Origin: Actinomycetes bacterium
GTDB lineage: Bacteria; Actinomycetota; Actinomycetes; Actinomycetales; Microbacteriaceae
NCBI GenBank assembly: GCA_023432005.1
Contig: JAEYVF010000101.1
Coordinates: 1 to 55,221 of the forward strand
Direction of reading: 5' to 3'
DNA length: 55,221 bases
The notes under the pieces were generated by a model. That model did not search any database. It had not been told where the DNA came from and saw only the letters and a program-made list of their open reading frames with translations. Positions 43,969 to 52,180 of this stretch are shown here, piece after piece. Each line of letters starts with the position of its first letter. Positions within the stretch are counted from its first letter, which is position 1. Position numbers and translations under genes: made by a program.

Positions 43969-44634
43969 ATGGGTCGTACATGGGTGGTCATCCCCATGTT
44001 CAACGAAGCCACGGTCATCGGCTCCGTCATCGAGGACGTGCGACGGGTCTACCCGCATGTCGTCTGCGTCGACGACGGCAGCTCCGACGGGTCGTCGGAT
44101 GCGGCGCGAGCCGCGGGCGCGGTCGTCGTGCAGCACCCCATCAACCTCGGCCAGGGCGCGAGCCTGCAGACCGGCTTCGACTACGCCCTGAGCGACCCGC
44201 TCATGACCGAGGTCGTCACGTTCGACGCCGACGGCCAGCACCAGCTCTCGGATGCCGTGGCGATGGTCGCGAAGCTCCGCGACGAGGATCTCGACATCGT
44301 CATCGGCTCGCGCTTCCTCGACGATCGCACCCAGGTCGGCTGGGCCAAGCGGCTCGTGCTGCGCACGGCCGCGCGCTACTCGCGCCTCACGAGCGGGATG
44401 GCCCTCACCGATGCGCACAACGGCCTGCGCGTCATCGACCGGGGCGTGCTGGAGCGCGTGCGCATCCACCAGAACCGCATGGCGCACGCCTCGGAGCTCA
44501 TCGACAAGGTGGGGCGGCTGGACGTGCGGTGGGCGGAGCATCCGACACACATCGTCTACACCGACTACTCCCGCGCGAAGGGCCAGTCGCTGCTCAACTC
44601 CATCAACATCCTCGTCGACCTGATCTTCCGGTGA
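43969..44634 (+). CDS. Glycosyltransferase family 2, DPM1-like
   Basis: This 221-residue GT2 enzyme has WVVIPMFNEATVIGSVI, VCVDDGSSDGSSD, HPINLGQGASLQTGFDYAL and the metal site TFDADGQHQ, as in polyprenyl-phosphate hexose synthases. A later IVIGSRFLDD is also conserved. No membrane segment is present. The next gene encodes a DUF2304 membrane protein, a standing partner of such GT2 enzymes. An in-frame ATG three codons earlier (43960) is an alternative start. Confidence 0.9.
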   Translation: MGRTWVVIPMFNEATVIGSVIEDVRRVYPHVVCVDDGSSDGSSDAARAAGAVVVQHPINLGQGASLQTGFDYALSDPLMTEVVTFDADGQHQLSDAVAMVAKLRDEDLDIVIGSRFLDDRTQVGWAKRLVLRTAARYSRLTSGMALTDAHNGLRVIDRGVLERVRIHQNRMAHASELIDKVGRLDVRWAEHPTHIVYTDYSRAKGQSLLNSINILVDLIFR

Positions 44635-44638
44635 TGCC

Positions 44639-45019
44639 ATGACCCTCGTGTTCCAGATCATCGCCGGCGCGGCGATCGTCGTCGCCGGCTTCTTCTTCCT
44701 CCGCGCGGGCGGCGCGCGTCACCAGGCCATCCGCCGGGTGCTCGCGCTGCTGTTCATCGTGGCGGCGGTCGCATCGATCTTCTTCCCGCAGGCGCTCACG
44801 TGGGTCGCGAACCTCGTCGGGATCGGCCGCGGCGCCGACCTGCTCATCTACCTGCTCGTGCTCGCCTTCGTCGGGTTCGTCGTGTCGACCTTCCGCCGGT
44901 TCCGTCAGCTCGAGGCGCACCAGACCGAGCTCGCGCGCAAGATCGCGCTGCTCGAGGCGCCGAAGCCCGACGCGGACGAGGGCGCGGACCCTTCTGCTCC
45001 GGGCCCGAACGGGGCGTGA
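44639..45019 (+). CDS. DUF2304-domain membrane protein
   Basis: This 126-residue protein has three hydrophobic segments (about residues 3-22, 35-53, 66-84), then a short charged helix (STFRRFRQLEAHQTELARKIALL, partly coiled coil) and an acidic tail. DUF2304 proteins occur next to DPM1-like GT2 genes in many bacteria and archaea. They probably anchor or assist that enzyme at the membrane. It starts 4 nt after the GT2 stop. Confidence 0.88.
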   Translation: MTLVFQIIAGAAIVVAGFFFLRAGGARHQAIRRVLALLFIVAAVASIFFPQALTWVANLVGIGRGADLLIYLLVLAFVGFVVSTFRRFRQLEAHQTELARKIALLEAPKPDADEGADPSAPGPNGA

Positions 45020-45062
45020 GCGCGGGGTTCTCGCAGGCGCCCGCTGGTAGCCTGAACGCCTC

Positions 45063-46868
45063 ATGAAACTCATCTGGGCGACCCTGCGGGATCTGCTACC
45101 CCTCCTCCCGTCGGCGGCCAGACGGTTCTTCCTCTGGTACGCGGTCATCCAGAGCGCCCTCACGTTGCTCGACGTCGCGGCGATGGGCCTGCTCGCGCTG
45201 CTCATCGGCCCCATCGTCGCGGGTACCCAGCTCACGCTCCCGGTGGTCGGGACGCTCTCCATCGAGACCGCGCCGCTCTTCGTCCTCCTCGCGTGCGGCC
45301 TCATCGTGCTCAAGAGCCTGCTGAGCGTGGGGGTGAACTGGATCTCCACCCGCCGCTTCGCGCGATACGAGCTCGCGATCGGCGATCGCATGTTCCACGC
45401 CTACATCCACTCGAGCTGGGAGGAGCGCTCGAAGCGCACCGTGGCTGAGATCACGCGTATCGCCGACGCGGGGATCGCGAACACCATCATGGGGTTCCTG
45501 CTGCCGCTCGCGCGGGTGCCGAGCATGGCCCTCACCTTCCTCCTCATCCTGGCCGTGATGGTCATCGCCGACCCGCTCACCTCGGTCATCGCGCTCGTGT
45601 ACCTGCTCGCCGTCGCGTGGCTCGTCAACAAGGTCGTGACGGGCCGCGCCCTCGAGGCCGGACAGGTCAATCTGTCCTTCAGCTACCGGGTCGCGAGCCT
45701 CATGACCGAGATGGTCGACGCGCTCAAGGAGCTCAGCCTCCGCGGGCGCCTCGACCAGATCGCGCGGTTCGTGACCGACAACCGCACGCACGCGGTGCGG
45801 GCTCGCGCCAACCTGAGCTTCCTGGGATCGATCCCGACCTTCGCGTTCGAGATGGCGCTCATCGGCGGCTTCCTGCTCATCGGCGTCGTCAACTACTTCC
45901 AGGGCGGGATGGTCGCGGCGACCGCCGCCGTCGCGCTCTTCGCCGCGACGGGCTTCCGCCTCATCCCCGCGATCAACGGCCTGCAGGCCGCGATCGTGCA
46001 GGGCAACGCCTCTGTGCCCGCGGCTCGCGACGTCATCGACGACCTCAACCGCATCGAGAAGGATGTCGCGGAGACGACGACGCCCGCCGACACCGCGGAG
46101 CTGCCCGAGTCGCCGCGCACGATCGCGCTCCACGACGTGTCGTTCCGCTACCCGGGAGCCACGCACGACGTGCTGCGCCATCTCGACTTCGAGATCCCGC
46201 TCGGCAGCTCCCTCGGCATCGTCGGACCCTCGGGTGCCGGCAAGTCGACGCTCATCGACCTGCTCCTCGGCCTCAGCGTGCCGACCGCGGGCGGCATCAC
46301 GATCGACGAGCTGCCCCTCACCTCCGTGCTCCGCGCGTGGCGCAGCCGCGTGGGCTACGTGCCGCAGCGGGTGGCGTTGTTCGACGGCAGCATCGCGCAG
46401 AACGTCGCCCTCACGTGGGACTCCGACTACGACCGCGATCGCGTCATGGACGCCCTCGACAAGGCACAGCTCCTGAGCCTCGTCGAGAGCCGCGCGAACG
46501 GCATCGACGAGCGCATCGGCGAGCGCGGTTACTCGCTCTCCGGCGGGCAGCAGCAGCGCCTCGGCATCGCGCGGGCTCTCTACGCCGACCCCCTCGTGCT
46601 CGTGCTCGACGAGGCCACGAGCGCCCTCGACACGAAGACCGAGGACTCGGTGAGTCAGGCCATCCGCAAGCTGCGGGGCGAGGTGACCCTCATCACGGTT
46701 GCGCACCGACTCTCGACCATCAAGGACTACGACCAGATCTGCTATCTGCAGGACGGGCAGATCGTCGGCAAGGGCACCTTCTACGAGCTCGCGCGCACGG
46801 TGCCCGCCTTCGGCGAGCAGGTCGCGCTCGCCGGCCTCGCGGAGCCGCTGCGCGCCCAGCGCGGATGA
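45063..46868 (+). CDS. ABC exporter, fused membrane and ATPase domains (second PglK/Wzk-like)
   Basis: This 601-residue type-I half-transporter has about six membrane spans (residues 20-320) and an ATPase domain with Walker A GPSGAGKST (388-396), signature LSGGQQQRLGIARAL (about 492), Walker B LVLDEATSALD and VAHRLSTIKDY. It resembles the exporter at 37516 in size and layout. It leads a coupled run of four genes for GT-B proteins (46865-51667), all overlapping by 1-4 nt. It probably exports or flips the product of those enzymes. A TAGCCT hexamer lies 9 nt before the ATG. Confidence 0.92.
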   Translation: MKLIWATLRDLLPLLPSAARRFFLWYAVIQSALTLLDVAAMGLLALLIGPIVAGTQLTLPVVGTLSIETAPLFVLLACGLIVLKSLLSVGVNWISTRRFARYELAIGDRMFHAYIHSSWEERSKRTVAEITRIADAGIANTIMGFLLPLARVPSMALTFLLILAVMVIADPLTSVIALVYLLAVAWLVNKVVTGRALEAGQVNLSFSYRVASLMTEMVDALKELSLRGRLDQIARFVTDNRTHAVRARANLSFLGSIPTFAFEMALIGGFLLIGVVNYFQGGMVAATAAVALFAATGFRLIPAINGLQAAIVQGNASVPAARDVIDDLNRIEKDVAETTTPADTAELPESPRTIALHDVSFRYPGATHDVLRHLDFEIPLGSSLGIVGPSGAGKSTLIDLLLGLSVPTAGGITIDELPLTSVLRAWRSRVGYVPQRVALFDGSIAQNVALTWDSDYDRDRVMDALDKAQLLSLVESRANGIDERIGERGYSLSGGQQQRLGIARALYADPLVLVLDEATSALDTKTEDSVSQAIRKLRGEVTLITVAHRLSTIKDYDQICYLQDGQIVGKGTFYELARTVPAFGEQVALAGLAEPLRAQRG

Positions 46869-48097
46869 TCGACCGGCTGCTCGCCCGCCGCGACCGCCTT
46901 CCCCGGGTGGTCAATCGGATGATCGACCACGTCGCCGATCACCCGATGGGCCTCGCCGGGCGGATCGCCGCCCGGCGTCTCGGGAAGCCGGCGGGGCAGG
47001 ATGCGACCCCGGTCTCGCGAGTCGAACCCGCTCTCCGGCGCGTGCTCATCGCGCCCGTGAACTACTCCGGGCAGGCGCGGGCCTGGGCACGGGCGCTCGA
47101 GAGGGTGGACCCCGAGCTGCGTGCCGTGAACATGGCCGTCGACGTGCCCGGCGGGTTCTCCTTCCCCGCCGATCTCGTCGTCTCCGTTCCCGTGTACAAC
47201 AACGGCCGCCGCTGGCAGGACGCGCAGCTGGCCGCGGTCACCTCGGGGTTCACGCACGTGCTCATCGAGGCGGAGGAGCCGCTCTTCGGCCGTCGCTTCG
47301 GTCGTGACGCCGCGGCCGAGCAGCGGGTGCTGACCGAGGCGGGCGTCGATGTCGCGTTCATGGCGCACGGCACCGACGTGCGCCTGCCGAGCGGCCACCG
47401 GGAGCGCACGCCGTGGTCCCGCTATCGCGACGAAGACTTCTACACGGACCGGCTCGAGCGACTCGCCGTGCGGAACCGCCGCATCGTCGAGGAGTCCGGG
47501 CGTCCGGCATTCGTCTCGACGCCCGACCTCGTCGACGATCTGCCGACGGCCCGCTGGTGCCCCGTCGTCGTCGACCTCGACCATTGGCGCGCGCCCGACA
47601 TCGCAGAGCACGGCGGAGCGCTGCGCGTCGTGCACTCGCCGACCAACCCCCGGCTCAAGGGCACCGACCGCGTCGAGCCGATCCTGGCGGAGCTCGAGGC
47701 GCGCGGGGTCGTGCGTTACAGCCGCATCGAGGGCGTGCCGTGGGCGCGGATGCCGGAGGCCTTCGCGCAGGCCGACGTCGTGCTCGACCAGTTCCGACTC
47801 GGGTCCTACGGCGTCGCGGCGTGCGAGGCCATGGCCGCCGGTCGCGTCGTGATCGGCCACGTCACGCCCGAGGTGCGCGCGCGGGTTCAGCGCGACAGCG
47901 GCCGAGCGCTCCCGATCGTCGAGGCCACGCCGGACACGATCGGCGAGGTGCTCGAGCGCCTCGCCGGCGATCGCGGTGAGCTCATCCGCATCGCGCGAGA
48001 AGGACGGGAGTTCGTGCGGGTCGTGCACGATGGGCGCATGAGCGCCCGCGTGCTCCGTGAGGAGTGGCTGTCGCCCGGAGCCGAGGAGGGGAAGTGA
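46865..48097 (+). CDS. GT-B-like protein of the HGTD-motif family, paralogue 1
   Basis: This 410-residue protein has an N-terminal helical leader (residues 1-45; LPRVVNRMIDHVADHPMG) and a first domain with PVNYSGQARAWARALE and GFTHVLIEAEEPLFG. The motif AFMAHGTDVRLPSGHRE lies in the middle. The second domain has HSPTNPRLKGTDRVEPIL and ADVVLDQFRLGSYGVAACEA with the ExxxxxxxE-like pattern of GT4 donor sites. It looks like a cytoplasmic glycosyltransferase but I do not recognise a characterised family. Two paralogues follow (48097 and 50432). Confidence 0.8.
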   Translation: MIDRLLARRDRLPRVVNRMIDHVADHPMGLAGRIAARRLGKPAGQDATPVSRVEPALRRVLIAPVNYSGQARAWARALERVDPELRAVNMAVDVPGGFSFPADLVVSVPVYNNGRRWQDAQLAAVTSGFTHVLIEAEEPLFGRRFGRDAAAEQRVLTEAGVDVAFMAHGTDVRLPSGHRERTPWSRYRDEDFYTDRLERLAVRNRRIVEESGRPAFVSTPDLVDDLPTARWCPVVVDLDHWRAPDIAEHGGALRVVHSPTNPRLKGTDRVEPILAELEARGVVRYSRIEGVPWARMPEAFAQADVVLDQFRLGSYGVAACEAMAAGRVVIGHVTPEVRARVQRDSGRALPIVEATPDTIGEVLERLAGDRGELIRIAREGREFVRVVHDGRMSARVLREEWLSPGAEEGK

Positions 48098-49269
48098 TGC
48101 GCGCGGCGCTGCAGAAGGCATGGGAGGCTCTCCCGCGGCCTGTCCAGGACGCTCTCGCCATGACCGTCGACCGCGTGACCCGGGCGCCCTATCCGGAGCT
48201 GCCGATCGCCGACCCCGACGCGGACGTGCGGCTCTTCATCGCTCCGGTCAACTACGCGGGGCAGGCGTACCAGTGGTCGCGGGCGGCCGAGCGCAATCCC
48301 CGCACCTCGGGGCGCAACGGCGGCTATGCCGAGACCAACCCGTTCGGATACCCCATCGACTACCCCGTGCGATGGCGCACCATGACCCACTCGCGCCGGT
48401 GGCAGCGGGAGCAGCTCGACGCGCTCGCGACGCGGTTCACCCACGTCATCGTCGAAGCGGCGATGCCGGTGCTCGGCGGTCGTCACGGGGGCGACGTGCT
48501 CGCGCAGATCCGTGAGCTGCAGGGACGGGGTCTGAAGATCGCCATGCTCGCGCACGGCACGGACGCCCGGCTCCCGAGCAGGCACCGCGAGCAGGTACCG
48601 TGGTCGCCCTTCGTCGACGACTCGTGGGTCCCGGTCGATGTGCACGAGGAGGAGGTCCGCAAGAACCTCGACCTCATGGAGGCGGTGGGCGGCCCCGTGT
48701 TCGTGTCCACCCCCGGCCTGCTCGTCGACCTCCCGACGGCTCACCTGCTGCCCATCGTCGTCGACCCGGACCCGTGGCGCAGCGACCTCGAGCCGCTCAC
48801 GCGCGAGGTGCCGCGCGTGGTGCATGTGCCGTCGAATCCGCTCATCAAGGGCACCGCCGAGATCCGCGAGGCGATGAACCGGCTCCACGAGGAAGGGCTC
48901 ATCGAGTACGCGGAGCTCGGCAACCGCACGCATGCGGAGATGCCGGCGGCGTTCGGCGAGGCCGACATCGTGCTCGACCAGTTCCGCATCGGAGACTACG
49001 GCGTGGGCTCGTGCGAGGCCATGGCGAGCGGCCGCGTGGTGGTGTCGCACGTGACCGACCAGGCGCGCGGCGTCGTGGCCCAGCGGATGGGAGTGGATCT
49101 CCCTATCGTCGAGGCGGACCTCGAGACGCTCGAGGACGTGGTGCGCGGTATCGTCGCCGATCGCGATCGGTATCGCGCCGTCGCGCGTCGCGGCCCGGAG
49201 TTCGTGCGGCGCGTGCACGATGGGGAGATGTCGCGAGCCGTCCTCGAGCGGGAGTTCCTCTACCTCTGA
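48097..49269 (+). CDS. GT-B-like protein of the HGTD-motif family, paralogue 2
   Basis: This 390-residue protein shares APVNYAGQAYQWSRAAE, RFTHVIVEA, MLAHGTDARLPSRHRE, FVSTPGLLVDLPTA and ADIVLDQFRIGDYGVGSCEA with its neighbours at 46865 and 50432. It lacks the N-terminal helical leader of the other two and has a different segment (NPFGYPIDYPVRWRTMTH) where they have a VPGGFGFPAD-like one. The ATG at 48097 overlaps the previous stop and has GGAGGGG upstream; an earlier in-frame ATG at 48064 lies inside the upstream gene. A different acceptor or donor from its paralogues is likely. Confidence 0.8.
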   Translation: MRAALQKAWEALPRPVQDALAMTVDRVTRAPYPELPIADPDADVRLFIAPVNYAGQAYQWSRAAERNPRTSGRNGGYAETNPFGYPIDYPVRWRTMTHSRRWQREQLDALATRFTHVIVEAAMPVLGGRHGGDVLAQIRELQGRGLKIAMLAHGTDARLPSRHREQVPWSPFVDDSWVPVDVHEEEVRKNLDLMEAVGGPVFVSTPGLLVDLPTAHLLPIVVDPDPWRSDLEPLTREVPRVVHVPSNPLIKGTAEIREAMNRLHEEGLIEYAELGNRTHAEMPAAFGEADIVLDQFRIGDYGVGSCEAMASGRVVVSHVTDQARGVVAQRMGVDLPIVEADLETLEDVVRGIVADRDRYRAVARRGPEFVRRVHDGEMSRAVLEREFLYL

Positions 49270-50435
49270 TGCGCATCACCGTCGTCACCCGCATCTACGC
49301 GCCGGAGCCGTCTGCCGCGTCGTTCATGCTCGCCGCGATCGCGAGCGCCTTCGCCGCGGACGGGCACGAGGTCGAGGTGCTCACCGTGCGCCCGCCCGCA
49401 CGGCTGACGATCGCGGATCGGCCGGGAGTCCGCGTCAGACGGGCGCGGGTGCTCCGCGATCGGAGCGGATACGTGCGCGGCTATCTGTCCTACCTGAGCT
49501 TCGATCTGCCGCTCCTCTTCCGGCTGCTCGCGGGTCGGCGCGCCGACGCCTACTTCGTCGAGCCACCTCCCACCACGGGCGCCGTCGTGCGCGTCGCGAC
49601 CGCCGTGCTCCGCCGCCCCTACTTCTACGATGCCGCCGACATCTGGTCCGACGCCGCGCGCATGGCGACCTCGTCGTCGCTCGTCGTGCGCATGCTGCGC
49701 GCCGTCGAGGTGTTCGCGATGCGCGGCGCCCGTCGGGCCTTCGCGATCTCGGACGGGGTCGTCTCCCGGATGCGCGAGCTCGGCATCCGCACCCCGACGA
49801 CGACGATCGCGTTCGGCGCGGACGTCGAGGTGTTCCGCTTCACCCCGGCGGCCGGAGCGGCGAGCCCGTACTTCCTCTACGCGGGAAGCTTCTCGGAGTG
49901 GCACGGAGCAGAGGTGTTCGTCGACGCGTTCGCGGAGTTCTCGCGCACGCATCCGGGGCACCGCCTCGTCTTCGTCGGCAACGGCTCGGAGCGCGAGAGT
50001 CTCGCGGCGCGCGCCACACAGCTCGGGCTGAGCGACATCGAGTTCCGCGATCCCGTCGCCGGGGTCGAGCTGAACGACCTCCTCGCCGACGCGACCGCGT
50101 CCCTCGCGAGCCTCAAGCCCGGCCACGGCTACGACTACGCGTTCACGACGAAGGTCTACTCGTCGATCGCCGCGGGCTGCCCGGTCGTGTTCTCGGGCAC
50201 GGGTCCCACGGGCGCGTTCATCGACGCTGCGCGCGGCGAGCACGCCGTGGGGGAGGCGACGCCGTACGACTCGACGGCCGTCGCCGCGGCGATGCGCGCC
50301 CTGGCAGACGCCCCCGTGCCGCCCGCCGCACGTCGCGAGCTCAGCGACTGGGCTCGGGAGAGCTTCTCGCTCGACGCGATCGCCCGGTCGGTCGTCGCCG
50401 AGGTCGTGCGCGACCTCGAGGAGCCGCACCCGTGA
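49269..50435 (+). CDS. Glycosyltransferase, GT4 family
   Basis: This 388-residue enzyme begins ITVVTRIYAPEPSAASFMLA, as in GT4 enzymes of surface polysaccharides. It has YFYDAADIWSDAARM (the WbpH/WcaI-type DxW segment), FLYAGSFSEWHGAEVFVDAF, and YDYAFTTKVYSSIAAGCPVVFS in the donor domain. It is inserted between two members of the HGTD family, with 1-nt and 4-nt overlaps. This placement suggests it makes part of the same glycan. Donor unknown. Confidence 0.9.
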   Translation: MRITVVTRIYAPEPSAASFMLAAIASAFAADGHEVEVLTVRPPARLTIADRPGVRVRRARVLRDRSGYVRGYLSYLSFDLPLLFRLLAGRRADAYFVEPPPTTGAVVRVATAVLRRPYFYDAADIWSDAARMATSSSLVVRMLRAVEVFAMRGARRAFAISDGVVSRMRELGIRTPTTTIAFGADVEVFRFTPAAGAASPYFLYAGSFSEWHGAEVFVDAFAEFSRTHPGHRLVFVGNGSERESLAARATQLGLSDIEFRDPVAGVELNDLLADATASLASLKPGHGYDYAFTTKVYSSIAAGCPVVFSGTGPTGAFIDAARGEHAVGEATPYDSTAVAAAMRALADAPVPPAARRELSDWARESFSLDAIARSVVAEVVRDLEEPHP

Positions 50436-51667
50436 GCATCGCCGCACGGATGATGGGATGGCTCGTCGCGCGGCGCCGGCAGCTGCCCGGGTTCGTCAAC
50501 CGCCTCATCGACGACGTCGCGAAGAACCCGGACGGTCCCGCAGCGCGGCTCGCGGACGTCCTGCTCGGCGGCCGTTCGTCGCGCAACGCGCCCCCACCCA
50601 CCTCCGTGCCGGACACACCCATCCGCGTCTACATCGGCCCCACCAACTACGCGGCCCAGGGCTACCTCTGGGCACGTGCGCTCGAGGCGTCGCGACCCGA
50701 CATCGGCGCGCGCAACATGGAGGTCGTGCTCCCGGGAGGGTTCGGCTTCCCCGCCGACTCGCGCGTGCCCGTGTCGGTCTACAACCGCGGGGCGGTATGG
50801 CAGAAGGCGCAGGCCGAGGCGATCGCCCGCTTCACGCATGTGCTCATCGAGGCCGAGCGGCCGCTCCTCGGCTCGCTCTTCCACCGCGACGTCGCGGCCG
50901 AGATCGCCGAGCTTCGTTCCCGCGGGCTATCGGTCGCCTTCATGGCGCACGGCACGGATGTGCGCTCGCCGCGGGAGCACATCGCGCGCACTCCGTGGTC
51001 GCCGTTCCATGACGATCCGGAGCACACCGCGGTCGTGCAGGCCGAGGTCGACCGGAGTCTCCGGCTCATCGACGAGCACCCCGACCTGCCGGTGTTCGTG
51101 TCGACGCCGGATCTGCTGCTCGACGTGCCGCGCGGCATCTGGTGTCCCGTGGTCGTCGACGCGCCGCGATGGACCAGTGACCGGCCGGTCCTGGAGCGGC
51201 CGGTCCCCGTCGTCGTCCACGTGCCCAGCATGGGCGGCGTGAAGGGCACCCAGCTCATCGAGCCCGCGCTCCGGAGGCTGCACGAGGAGGGACTCGTGGA
51301 GTACCGGCCGCTCTCGGGCGTGCCCGCGAGCGAGATGCCCGGCACCGTCGCGGAGGCCGACATCGTGCTCGACCAGTTCCGTATCGGCTCCTACGGTGTC
51401 GCTGCGTGCGAGGCCATGGCTGCGGGGCGCCTCGTCGTCGGCGCCGTCCCGATCGACGTGCGCGAGCTCGTCGAGCGGGTGACGGGCCGCGCCCTGCCGA
51501 TCCTGGAGGCTCAGCCCGACTCGATCGAGCAGGTGCTACGCGACGTTCTCGCCGACCGCGGGCCCGGGAGAGCCCTCGCCGAGGCCGGCCCGGGCTTCGT
51601 GGCCGAGGTTCATGCGGGAGCGCTCAGCGCGGAGGCCCTCACCGTGAGGTGGATCGACGCGCGCTGA
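50432..51667 (+). CDS. GT-B-like protein of the HGTD-motif family, paralogue 3
   Basis: This 411-residue protein is closer to paralogue 1 than to 2 by its N-terminal leader (LPGFVNRLIDDVAKNPDG) and the VLPGGFGFPAD segment. It has GPTNYAAQGYLWARALE, AFMAHGTDVRSPREHI, FVSTPDLLLDVPRGIWCPVV and ADIVLDQFRIGSYGVAACEA. The GTG start overlaps the previous stop by 4 nt. It ends 5 nt before the convergent acyltransferase gene. Function is probably glycosyl transfer, by fold only. Confidence 0.8.
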   Translation: MSIAARMMGWLVARRRQLPGFVNRLIDDVAKNPDGPAARLADVLLGGRSSRNAPPPTSVPDTPIRVYIGPTNYAAQGYLWARALEASRPDIGARNMEVVLPGGFGFPADSRVPVSVYNRGAVWQKAQAEAIARFTHVLIEAERPLLGSLFHRDVAAEIAELRSRGLSVAFMAHGTDVRSPREHIARTPWSPFHDDPEHTAVVQAEVDRSLRLIDEHPDLPVFVSTPDLLLDVPRGIWCPVVVDAPRWTSDRPVLERPVPVVVHVPSMGGVKGTQLIEPALRRLHEEGLVEYRPLSGVPASEMPGTVAEADIVLDQFRIGSYGVAACEAMAAGRLVVGAVPIDVRELVERVTGRALPILEAQPDSIEQVLRDVLADRGPGRALAEAGPGFVAEVHAGALSAEALTVRWIDAR

Positions 51668-51672
51668 CGGTC

Positions 51673-52110
51673 TCAGTCGTCGACACCCGCGATGCGTCGC
51701 GCGCCGTCGGGAATGACACGCGCCGGGACGCCCACCAGCAGACTGTACGGCGGGGCGACGGTGCCCTCGCGCACGACCGCTCCTGCCCCGACGATCGAGT
51801 GGTGCCCGATCTCGGCGCCCATGAGCACGACGGCGTTGGCGCCGACGTGCACGTGGTCGCCGATGACCGTGGGGCGACGCTCGGTGTCGCGCCGTCGCTC
51901 GCTCGTGCAGCGCGCCGCGGTCGAGTGGGTGTAGATGTGCGCACCGGACGAGATGTCGCACCCCCTCCCGATCGTGAGGCCGCCGCTGCCGTCGATCACG
52001 CAGAACGCTCCGATCCAGACCCCGTCGCCGATGACGGGCTCTCCGACGAGCCAGGCGTGCGGGTTGTAGGGGTTGGCCGGGATACCGTGCTGCTCGGAGA
52101 AGTCGGGCAT
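51673..52110 (-). CDS. Hexapeptide-repeat acyltransferase
   Basis: This 145-residue left-handed beta-helix acyltransferase (CoA-dependent acetyltransferase class) has repeats such as VIGDGVWIGAFCVID, LTIGRGCDISSGAHI, and VIGDHVHVGANAVVLM, with the catalytic His likely in IYTHST. Such small enzymes N- or O-acetylate nucleotide sugars (WbpD/FdtC style). It is convergent with the last HGTD gene and divergent from the epimerase, so it does not share a transcript with the amino-sugar genes but shares their control region. The ATG at 52110 is chosen because MPDFSEQHGIPANPYN is the conserved beginning. Confidence 0.87.
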   Translation of the reverse strand: MPDFSEQHGIPANPYNPHAWLVGEPVIGDGVWIGAFCVIDGSGGLTIGRGCDISSGAHIYTHSTAARCTSERRRDTERRPTVIGDHVHVGANAVVLMGAEIGHHSIVGAGAVVREGTVAPPYSLLVGVPARVIPDGARRIAGVDD

Positions 52111-52134
52111 GCGGCCCAGGCTATACTGGGCCGC
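52111..52134. promoter_or_regulatory. Perfect 9-bp palindrome over the divergent promoter
   Basis: GCGGCCCAG and CTGGGCCGC flank GCTATA between the acyltransferase start and the epimerase gene. TATACT for the rightward gene and TATAGC for the leftward gene both lie across its centre. This is the layout of an operator that would control both sides. Confidence 0.6.
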
Positions 52135-52180
52135 TGGCCATCGACGCCTGTTCATCAAGAGAGTAGTTGGGGAGGCCGTC

